From Silurus meridionalis (lineage: Eukaryota > Chordata > Actinopteri > Siluriformes > Siluridae), in the NCBI RefSeq assembly GCF_014805685.1, contig NC_060909.1:3158792-3222791 (forward strand): 64,000 nucleotides of DNA, read 5' to 3'. Below are positions 17,810-29,500 of the stretch, one piece after another. Numbering within the stretch: position 1 is the stretch's first letter; each line of letters starts with the position of its first letter. Position numbers and translations under genes: made by a program. A model generated the notes under the pieces. It was not told the origin of the DNA. It saw only the letters and a program-made list of their open reading frames with translations, and searched no databases.

Positions 17810-18438
17810 CTGTAGAGAAAAAGGCAGAAGATGTCATGCACTACTATAGATGTAGCGTGTGAGAAGCAGCCGCTAGATGTTGAAAGCTAGATCTTCATTA
17901 AATGGGATTCAAAGATTTGAGAGTGTCATTGCTGCCATAGCAACAACTTGCAATGCTACCGAGATCAGATTTGCTGGCCATTTCATCAAGCTTTTTTGTA
18001 CTGATTTTCTATTGCTTTTGGAGAGACACTTCAACAGCAGCGGACTTCACATTAACAGCATCTAGGCTGGCAGTACATATCTTCTGTCGCTTGCTATACT
18101 AGCTGTTGCTATGGTGGTGATGACAAATGGAAACTTAAGGAGGTGACACTCGGCTGGATCATTCTTTCAATTGGTGTGTTGGTGATGGTGGTGGAGTGTG
18201 CTGAAGATTATGCTGCTCGATCAAATGTTACGTTGCTTCATTTAATACATGCAGTTTGCGCCCTTGTGGCCTGGAGATGGGGGACTGTTAACCTGAAAAA
18301 GAATAATCCCATCAGGATGGAGAAGGTTGAACAGAAGGGACACGTGAACAAATAACCCCCACAGCATTAATGGGGCAAATAATGTGTAATTAAAAGGTGT
18401 AAGCTAATATTTTTGTCCATTCACATGCACACACACAA

Positions 18439-18489
<51 letters not shown>

Positions 18490-21400
18490 GTGTATATATA
18501 CAGTGATACCTTGACCTACGAGTGCATTAATGTATGAGTTTTCCGAGGTACGAGCGGTCACTCGGTCGATTTTTTGCTTTGTTACGCGAGCAAAAAATTT
18601 AGGTACGAACTGGAGACGCCGCTGCTAGATGGCGAAGTGAAGCCAGAAAGCGATTGTGACGAAAATTAAGATGAGCAAAGAAGAAAAAGTAAAAAATTAA
18701 AAGTTTAGGGATACGTAGTGTACAGGAGTGATAGTAAAAAACAAGTTTTCCCTTCTCCTCCACTTATCACCTCTACCAACCCCAACCAATTTTTATCCCA
18801 TAAAATTTCAGCCGTCATATCACATAATGCCATAACTAAACGTGGGCTCTTGATAGCTTTAAATCCATGTCGCTTGAAAGCTGTTGCTCTTGAACATACA
18901 GAATCACGTCGCCATTTTCACGTCCTTTGATTGGACGGTCTGAGAGCGCAATAGTCAGAGCTCGCAAACCGCATCTGTAGCAAACTGCACAATCTCACAA
19001 CCTATTCTATTTTTTACATTCCACAATGACTGATAGAGTAAAAGAAATCTATTTGGTCAAAGATACACTTACAAGGAACTTTTAAAGACGGACTTAAAAA
19101 AAAAAAAAAAGGCTGGACATCGTGAGGAAAGGTCGATCTAAACAGTTCAAAACTGTTGTCAGGCTTTTTCGTGAACCAGTTATAAATTTTTGGACAAAAA
19201 CACACAATTTGTCTTAATTTCAAATCCCCAGGAAAACATTAATGCACAGAAAAAATGCACAGTAAAAACCTGGGTTTATTTTATAATAAATATCGAATAT
19301 CGAATAAATAACCAATATCGAAGCTTCTGCTAGAGATGATGTATTCGGGCGGTGCAGCTGTGGCTACAGTGAAATGAGACGTGTTAAATTGTGTTTATTG
19401 GGTTTCTTGTTTTAGTAACGCCATTCATTCTGACTGTATGAGATTCCTGTCTGTGATGCAGTACTCTGTTATACTGCGTTTCTCTATAATATTGATGGTT
19501 TCTATAGACGTGCCGTCATAATGGTGGTATTAAGAGGTGGATGATTCATGTAGGACACCACTGAAGGCCTAGAGGTGAAATGCACAGCCTGCTACAAACT
19601 ACAAATACAGATGTCACTGCAGTTATCTTTGCAAACGAATGAATATATTCATCCCTTCATAGGCATCAATCATGTCATCTTGACACAAATTTGAGGTGAA
19701 CTAGGCCTTCTAATCATACCGGAGAACATGCTAAGATGTTAATTGTATAATTAGAGCATTCAGCACACCAGCCTTTCTTTGTGTCTGTACTCATCTATTC
19801 AAATTCTTTTGGTTCTTCACCTGTCTCTTATCTGTATATATTAGGGGTGTAAAAGTACACAAAATTCACGGTTCGGGACGTGGTTTTTTACTTGTTTTTT
19901 AAGTGACGGATCGGTACAATTTCGGTACGGTCAGGGGGAAGAAATGCAAAACATAAAATTGTTTGACGTTTTTATTTTTATTAACGTAGTTTATAATCGT
20001 TAACATTCGCGAACATCAAGTTTAATAATATTAATAAAAAAATGCGCTGAAAGTGTGAGGCGGAGACTAAACAAACTTGCGGTCCGCCACTTAAAACGTT
20101 CCTGAGAGAAACTCGAATTGCATCTGTGTTCCGCATGTAAAAAGGATTGTATTCCTGTTACACCCCGTTACAATCCTGTTACACCACTACTATACATAGT
20201 ATATTATCTATTATAAGGACATACACACACTTGTCATTCTCAAAAAATAACTAATAACTAAGAAAAATAATAAAATTCCAAATTGAAAAAGAATTGTTGT
20301 TGTTTCATATTTTTAAGACTCTTTTGCTGGAATATATATCGCATTAAAATAAATGCGGCATGCTGTATTTGAGTACATATTTTAGGTAACAGGTATTACT
20401 TGACTAAATTTCGCAGAAATTACAACTATGAAATGACCATGCTGAAGGTAACACATTAAGACCACTGGATCCTTCAGGGTCCAAATGTCTGAGAGAACTA
20501 GTAAAAAAATGCATTTTTCTTTACATATGATGTAAATGACAAGAACTTCAGTGAAAAGAAGAATATTTGGTATTTAATAAAGCATGCACTAGAGCTGACA
20601 TGAACTCTATAAGTGAATGCATATACATTATGATTTATTTTATATAAAATCTATCAGTGGGTCATCTGAGCATGTGCCCCAGTAAAGAAAATCAGCATAA
20701 GGAAAATCAGATGTTTTGTCCCGTAGTATATAAAATAGTCAGTATTATAATATTTGGCTATATTTAAAAAGGAAGCTAGAAATACTGGTGAATGTTAACT
20801 ATGAATCACAATGTAAAGATTATTTTTCGATAAATTTCAAAAAGATGCGTTCTTTTGATCACTAAATATCAAACATTAAAAAATTTATTTTCTTCATCAG
20901 ATATTTAATTTAAACTCAGAAGTCTTAAAGAATGTTAACCAGTGTTCCTATCCTTTCCTTTCTTCAGATGTGCCTGGTTCATCCCGACGTCCCACCTCTG
21001 GATGGAGTCCCTCCCAATTGAGACCACTCTGTACAGCTGGTGATGGTTCCACACCTACAGCCTAACAATCCATGAAGCTGCTGTGCAACTCGAGAACTTA
21101 AAGAATGGATTTGGACTGTAATTAATATCAACAGTCCACTACAATGGCCCAGTACCACAAGTTGCATGAATAGTTTAGCATTTACGCATCTATTACTACA
21201 CAACTCGACTGCAATGAATGGACATTCGGTGCCACCCAGATGAGGACTGGTTTCTTTTTGAGTCTGGTTCCTCTCAAGATTTCATCCTCATACCATCTCA
21301 GGGAGTTTTTCCTTGCCAAAGTCACCACTGGTTCGCTCATTAGGGATAAACAATAAACGTACGTGTTCTTTTATATAACCTTATTACTGCTTTATCTGTG

Positions 21401-24400
21401 TAAATCTGCTGTGTAAATCTGGATGAGTGCCAGTTCATGAGTGGAGGGCGGAGCCAGAGAAAAAAAATCGAGAGGTAAGAAGCACATGAGAAGCTGATGA
21501 GACAAATCAGTGTGCGCTGCTTCAGTGGACAGTCATGCCGATAAAAGGACAAGAGACAAAATTGGGCTTTAAAACACCAAAAACACAGAGACAAATGAAT
21601 AAGGCAACTCACAAGGTGTGCACATCCTGGCAGTGTCCCAACATATCGTACCGCATATATACATACGCTGCTTGTGCAAATTTCGTCATATTGTTATCAT
21701 CATTGTAAGATCGCAAAATCAAACAATAGTTGAACAACTCTGGGTTATGAATTTCTACCTTCATGTGCTGAAGCCTCTTCTTCTCCCCCAGCACTACTTT
21801 TAGATCAGCCATGTTGTTATGTAGGGACAGTCCAGGCTCGGTGACACAGTGTGCTGGCACTAGAACAGCATGCGGGCTCACCAGAGCACCACTGCACACC
21901 AGATGCCACATCTCCTCCTTGCTTTTCTCCTGCCAGTCGTCATAGTCGTACTCGGAATACATGTCCCCTCGTCTGCTGGTCCTCCCTGTAATGGGACTGG
22001 TGTGGTCGGGAAGACGGTGGTAAATGGCTGCATGCCATGGCCAGTGAGTTTGTGCCAGGTTTTGAGGTTTGGCTAAGAGTTTACCACAGACTGCAAAGAA
22101 GAAGATTTGGTTGTAATTACAGTAAAATAAAATAAAAATTGTGGAGTTTTGACATTGGACCTCTTTGAGTGTTTAAAGGCTCTGGCATGGAGAAGCTGGT
22201 GTTGGATTGCAAATGTTGAGCTATTTTATGAGTTGCTTAGTAGCTCCTGGTTCCACAAACTCAACTGACTGTATAAGACTGAAGAAAGGACGTAACTCAT
22301 AATCACACATTCCAGTGCACATGTTAGTTCTCACTCTCCAGTGTTCTGTATTGTTTAAAGATTATAATCAAACTCTTGATGTCACCCAAATGAGGATGGG
22401 TTCCCCTTTTGAGTCTGGTTCCTCTCAAGGTTTCTTCCTCATAACATCTAAGGGAGTTTTTCCTTGCCACAGTCGCCACGGCTGCTCATCAGGGATAAAT
22501 ACACACCGTTCACCTCACCTGTTAAATTCTGTAAAGCTTCTTTGAGACGATGTCTGTTGTGAAAAGCTCAATAGAAATACACTTGACTTGACATGGCTAC
22601 AGTAGAGTTTGGCAATACTACTATATGTATTTATAATTCTACATCCATGAAATTACACTCATATAACTTCTAACAATAACCAGATGCCTTATAACCACTT
22701 CCATAGCTATAATTGGTTTCATCCCGACTGTGTCAGGCGCATACGTCACCATTTAACACAATCCAAATCTAATCCAAATTTGTCATTTTGTAAAGCATTA
22801 TTCAAATTCTAAACTCAAATCGAATTTAATTAGCAAAAACTAATTAAAACATAAGGATTAGCTTAGTAAGCAGTTCTTGATAGAAAGTTATGTAATTGGA
22901 GTACATTAAGAAGGTATTTAGTATTACTTGTAATGCATTTATTAAGTAATCTCAAACTGCTACTACAAAGTTGGAGACACACAATTGTATAAGACTCTGA
23001 CTGCACCCCATGACTCCTTACCACACCTACATCAGTGTCTACATTTTATGATCTATCGTTTATGAAATCTATTAGTGTGTCATCTGAGCATGTGCTTAAG
23101 TAAAGGAAATACGCCATAAGGAAAATCAGACGTTTTGTTCGAAGTATGTAAAATAGTCAGTATTATCATTTTTGGCTATATTTAAATAGGAAGCTAGAAA
23201 TACTTGTGAATGTTGAATATGAAATAATCCCAATGTTAAAGATTATTTTTCTATATATTTCAAAAAGATGTAACATTTTGTTCACTAAATATCGAACATA
23301 AAAAAAAAGAATTTTGTTAACCAGATTTTGTAAGTCGAGACATGTCCTAGCCTACCCAGAAGTCCTAAAGAACGGGGACCTCCTCACCTCACCTACATCA
23401 GTCCCTGATTTTACTAATGATTACAAATGTCTAAAAACACATTCCGAAATGTGGTGGAACATTATTTTAATAATTGTATTTATTATCATAATAATAAGAA
23501 ATGAGTAAATGGAGATTACATGTGGAATATAGTGTTCAAAAAGCACATAGCAAATTTATGATGTGTGGATGTATGAAATACTGACAATTCAAACTAAAAG
23601 AACATACTGTATTTATCTTACTATGATTATATATTTTCATTTTGTATGGGAGGAAGTAGGAACTGCTAGCTATATGATTGTATTAGCTTATGGCAGGTTT
23701 TTGGTACTATCTTTACCTTCATTTCATGTTTAGGATTAAATTGGTGAATTGAATCTGTGTATCTCTGACTTGGTGACTTGGTCTTGTCTTTTTTTGCATT
23801 GTGTAACTTCCAAAAGTGAACACAGATTATTAGATTGAGGTACTGAATCATGCAGTAGTAGCAGCAGCTTGATCGGTTTGATTGAGTTTCTTTGTAGTTT
23901 TGTACATAATGTGAATACTTACAAGTATTAATTGTATTTTTCGCTTACCGTATTTTCCGGACTATAAGCCGCTACTTTTTTCCCACGTTTTGAACCCTGC
24001 GGCTAATTTATGAATTTTTTCTGGATTTTTCCCGGTTTCACAAACTTCAAGGCAAAAAACTGAACCCTATAACATTAGACCAATGAAATTTCCGCACGGA
24101 AACAAAAAAACGCACCTCAACCGTGTTCTGAGCTGCACGGCATCGGGAGAAAAAACTGATAGAGATTTTTAAACGCACGACAATGCCAAAAGATAAACTC
24201 CCGAGAGAAATAGTTGTGAAAGGAAGGAGGAAGACAGTGAACAATGACTTTCTTGGTAGGCTACTGTTTAGATACAAGCCGTTGTAACGTGTTGAGTCTG
24301 GGTGAAGGGAGAGCTCGCTAACTCCAGTTACAACAGAAATCATATAAGCACAGACAGGTTTCCAAAACTCGTGCTTTTTTATTTTTCTTGGCAACAGCGT

Positions 24401-26469
24401 TACAAGTTAGTCAAAGAAACTTAGAAATGAGCATCAGAAAATAATAAGGACATATTCCTCAGTCTTGCACACACGCAGTAATAGCGGAAAAATGCAGTGC
24501 AGTTAAAAATAAAAATCTTTGCAAAATATATGCGTACAATAGTGCCAATAAACAAAAGTAATATTAAAAATGTAGCCTAAATCACCTGCAAGAGGTAGAA
24601 ATTGATTTTTTATAGTTAAAGCTATGTTGGTATGTAATGATGTGTATGTTATGTATTATGATGTCTCTATAGACCTTCATTTTCTCAGTTGCTTTGGAGC
24701 ATTTCTGTTGAATGAAATTAAATTCCTCAGAATTACTTGTTCAACCGCCACATCAAACGAACACTATCACAGTTCAGTAAAAGTGTGAATCCTGTCTGGT
24801 CTCTTGCAATTAATATAAATACATTTGTTCTGTTGAAATTCATAGATGCCAAACAAGAAATTCAACTTTGTGCAATTTTCAATCACTGTGATCCAAACCG
24901 TAAACTGTGCGCCGTCTTACTGAACATGACTAAACATTTTGACGAGCTTGTTTGTAAGCAATGACAAAAGGACTTGACATTTTAATGGCGATGAGATGTT
25001 CATTGACACAAATACTTACTTTTGAGAGATAAATTAAGGAGTTTGAGAAAAGTACAGGCTTTTGATTTTTTACATGATTTTTTCATTATATCAGTTGCAA
25101 TTCTGCTTGCATGTGCTTGAATATGTGAGTGCTGCCCCCACCTGGTATGCAGGTGACATGGCGTCCGCTCCACTTTCCAGTTTTTAGACATGTTCGACTT
25201 GAACTTCCAGAATACTGGTACAGAGGAGAGATGCACTCATACTCAATGCTTGTGTAAAGGGGGTGAAAACCGGTGGGTAAATCACCCTGCGCCAGTGTCT
25301 CAGTACTGATTTCTCTTTGATAAGGCGGGAAGGAGGAGTAAAACCTGTGTAGTGGAGTCTTTCTAAAACCCAAAATAAAACAAAACAGACATTTCAGGAT
25401 GTGCAGGAATGTGGTATTTTGCTGTAACACGTTTTTTCTTTACTCAGATATGAAAAAAAAATAATAAACTGCACAGAAATATAATTTTAAATCACTAAAC
25501 ATTTGTTTTACTGCTGTGCCAAGTCTCAAAAAAAGCACCAAAATCCGCATGACGCACACATCCGGCAATTTAAACCGTCCGTGTGGAAACATAAGAAAAG
25601 TTCCGTTTGGCGTCCTGATGATTTACGTAATTTGAAACTCCATAATTACTTTTAAAAGTTTACAAGGAAATTTTGTCTTTATGCTCTATGTTGAGTTTGG
25701 TTTTAATAATAATAAACGTACATTTGTATAAAGCGTACATATTTGTCCATGTGCGTGTTGGTTAGAGTATTAAAAACTTGAAAAGAGTTTAGTAGAGTTT
25801 CTGTACATTTAGTACAGAAAAAAATGTGCAAATAAGCGATTAATCACGCGTTAACTCATAAAAATATTTTATTCGCTTGACAGCGCTTTTATATATATAT
25901 ATATACACACAAAAGGTGGTATCAAAAAGTTTCGCAACAAGGTGCTAACAATGGTGTCATTAGTGCTATTTTGACTGTGTGCTTTCCCTCTGTGGCGTTT
26001 GACATGACATACATTTGACATATAACGATGCTGCAACAGGTTGTTCAAGGTGTCTTGAGTGGTACACGCTCATCAAGAGTGGAAGAACCTCAATGGAAGA
26101 TGACGAGAAATCAGGAAGACCTTCAACGAGCTCAACCCCCGAAAAAGTTATTATTGGCAACTTGTGCATGATGATCGTCGGAGAACAATCCACATGATTT
26201 CACTTTCACACCCACCATACTTGCCAGATTTGGCTTCTGGGCAAATCCGTCTGAAAGGTCGCTTTTTTAACACATTGCAAAGATCCAGTGCGAATCGCAG
26301 AAGGTGCTTGACACGCTTCGAAAAGAAGACTTCCAGGACGTATTGCAGAAGTGTCAGGAACACTGGAAACGCTGTATTACTGTGCAAGGGGACTATTTTA
26401 AAGGTGATAGTGTAAAGGTAAGGGTGATAGAGCGATTCTCAAAACTTTTTGATACCAAAATCGTGTATA

Positions 26470-26551
<82 letters not shown>

Positions 26552-29500
26552 CTATATAAAAGCATACCGTAAATAAATTTGTGGCTTCAAGACCTTCTGA
26601 CGCACCAGCTTGGAAATCTTTGGTTCCCGACAAGCTACAACACAAACATTGGAACATGATTGTTCTGGTTTGGAAATACTGCATGACGCACTGTATTTTG
26701 AAATGTCAAAAAAGACAGATACCTTTGATACACTGTGGCTGTTTGCCACTCCAGGTGCCATCGAGCCGGCATGTTCTTTTGGAGTTTCCACTGAGTGTAT
26801 ATGAGTTATTGCAGGAGAATTCTACGCTCTCAATAGCACCATCTGAGCTGATAAATTTTACTGAGTATCCGTGATGTAGCTGTGATATCGGGGGACATTG
26901 TTTCCTAATGGTGTCGACCTCTAGATTTCCAAATGCACAAAATGAAAAAAGAAACAGATGATTGTTCACAATTCACTGATATGAACTCATGTTTTATCAT
27001 ATGACACCAAATGTCATAATCATATAATATATCTATATATCTCAACCATATTCACTACTCACTGGCGGGCCGTGTGTTTCACCCCTTGGCCTTTATCGGT
27101 TTTCTTTCTGAATCAATCCACCTCTTAATACCATTAATATGATGCCACGGATATACAGTAGAAACCATCAATATTATAGACATTTACATTTATGGAATTT
27201 GGCAGGTGCCTTTATCCAGAGCTGCTTCCAATTATGTCATTAATACAAATGAGCAGCTATGTATTAAGGGCCTCACTCAGGGGCCCAGGAGGGGCAGCTT
27301 GGTGGGGCTTGGATTTGAACTCACGACCTTCGACAGGAATTTCATACACAGCTGCACAGATATGAAATTCTCTCTCTTTAATGCCACACATTGTTATATT
27401 GTGTTTTTGTATGGTATTGATGGTTTCTATAATTGTGACGTGATAGTGATGGTATTAAGAGGTGGATTAAGTCGGGTACGTCCCCACTGAAGGCCCAGGA
27501 AACAAATGCACGGCCCACCACTTGATTAGATAGAGATTTAAACCAGTGCACCAAACCTGAGAGAAATTCTATGAAATGATGAGAAGATATTAAATTAAAT
27601 GAAAAATATTTTAGCATAAATTATACATCATTGTAATTTGTGCACCTGTAAAACTTTTGAAAAGTATATTAAGGTTAGTTGGGAGCCATGTTTGTTTGCA
27701 TAATTATTTTTTCTTTGCCACCCCAGAGTAACTGCTGGCCCCTGCCTGGCCACCCCAAACATGTTTATGTACAGTTTTTTTAATTTGACTTCAAACTATA
27801 AAAACATTGAGCATCCACCAAGTACACATGAACCAAAATGTTCTACATGTTCCTCACAATCAACCTGACCTTACCAAGAACCCCCCGCCCCCTCAAAAAC
27901 CAGAAGAGTGACAAATACTCATGAGTTACTGTCAATAACCAAGCATGGACAAATTACACTGAAATCATACCAATCATACCTCTGATGCATGTTGGTGCTG
28001 CCCCACTCCAGGTTCCATTAGACAGACACATTCTCTTTGAGACTCCTCTGAGCTTGTATGGTTTATAGCACCGGTACTGAACTCCAGTAGCAACATCTCC
28101 ATTTTCATACAGCAGGAAATGGTCCCCATGAGCAGGTTTGGGAGGCGTTACACAGCCAGATTCTGCTCGTTCCGAAACAAACAAATGGATTTATTAGGCA
28201 GGATAGCAAAGGTGCTCACATTTTGTGCACACAGGAACCTTTAACTTTAATTGTAATTCCCCTGAACCACTAAAAACAGATTTATATAATGAACATAATC
28301 CAGGAATTGAAATATTTGCCTCATTAGTCAAATATGTATAATAAATTTTGGTCTATTAATTGGGTCTATAAAGCATTTTATTCCAAGTTGGCTTTATTTG
28401 CAGCAGTGGTGGACATGAAGTAAATGTAATTCATTACTGTAGCTTTTTCAGAGAGACTTTTACTTCAACTTCACTATATTTCAAAGTCAATTTTTATTCA
28501 ATTACATTTTGCCAAATCAGTCGTTCTTTTTTATTTACAAGGATAAAAACTTCACTGTTGAAACACGCAGCGATCCACCAATCAGGCTTCGAGCGCTCAA
28601 CTTGTTTTGATCGGCGCTTGGTGGAATCTACTGATCACCAACATACAGTTCAGCATCAGTTCAGCAGAACATTTCGAGAGGAATAAATGATGGAAGAAAC
28701 CAGACTCAAACTCGCCACGACACCTGTGGCCTTATTTGTGTGATTTCTTTGAAGTAGTTGAAAAGAAAGTTTTAGTATCATGATCATGTGAATAGATATT
28801 AATCAGTGTTTGACTCATTAATATCCTTCTATTAATAGATCAGTGTGCTGAGAGTAACAGTCTTTTCACATCAACTGAGTGGATTAGGTAAAGAGTCTTG
28901 TGAGAAAAATGATAATAGAAACATTATTGCCATAATAAATCATAGTACTTGAACTGTACTAGTACATTTAAGTACATTTGAAGGCAAATACTTTTGTAAT
29001 TTTACTCAAGTGAAAGTTTAAAGGGACGCAACTACATGGTTTGTGTACTTCATCCACCACTGATTTGTAGGGCACATTTTCTTGAGATTATTTCTTAATG
29101 ATGGTGGGATCATTTGGCAGCATTTGAGGTAGGATGAGACAAGTTTAAAGACATCTGAGGCAGGTAGAGTCAGGTTTGAGGACATGTGAAACAGGATGAA
29201 TCAAGTTTGAGGACATATGTGACAGGATCAATTAATTTAGAGTACAATTTGAGTCAATTTGAGTCAAGTTTCTTCTTAACGATGGTGATCGCTTGAACAT
29301 TCCGCAGATTTTTTGTTAGAAGAAATGTTTAATGAACCAGTTAATGAATACTAATAAATATTTTTTTGAACCAAAAACATTTTTATATATTTAGGGTTTG
29401 GATTAAACCCATTATATGTAACTAACCAGTCAAATTTTAGCAATAAATTTGAATAACTTTAAAAGAGGTGGGTCATGATTTCCACTGCTGTAACTTTAAG

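Larger units (their letters stand above)
17810..21758 (-). other. pamr1 intron 11
   Basis: 3.9-kb intron. It contains a repeat related to 12700-12985, a (CA)n tract, two hAT-like elements, a ~300-bp copy paired with 23045-23340, and an L2-type tail. Confidence 0.85.
22091..25141 (-). other. pamr1 intron 10
   Basis: 3.05-kb intron with an L2-type repeat directly above exon 11, the second member of the direct-repeat pair, a transposon relic with TATTTTCCGGACTATAAG, and a repeat shared with intron 1. Confidence 0.85.
25363..26567 (-). other. pamr1 intron 9
   Basis: 1.2-kb intron carrying a mariner relic (25914-26460) and a long (TA)n tract that starts about 20 nt inside the GTATGC donor. Confidence 0.85.
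26921..27979 (-). other. pamr1 intron 7
   Basis: 1.06-kb intron. A transposon with terminal repeats (27064-27521) contains a reverse-oriented SINE (27177-27338). Confidence 0.85.

Noticed and set aside
18143..18355. Hydrophobic 70-codon frame resembling a small membrane protein
   Set aside because: It partly overlaps a repeat related to 12700-12985 and has no recognised homologue.
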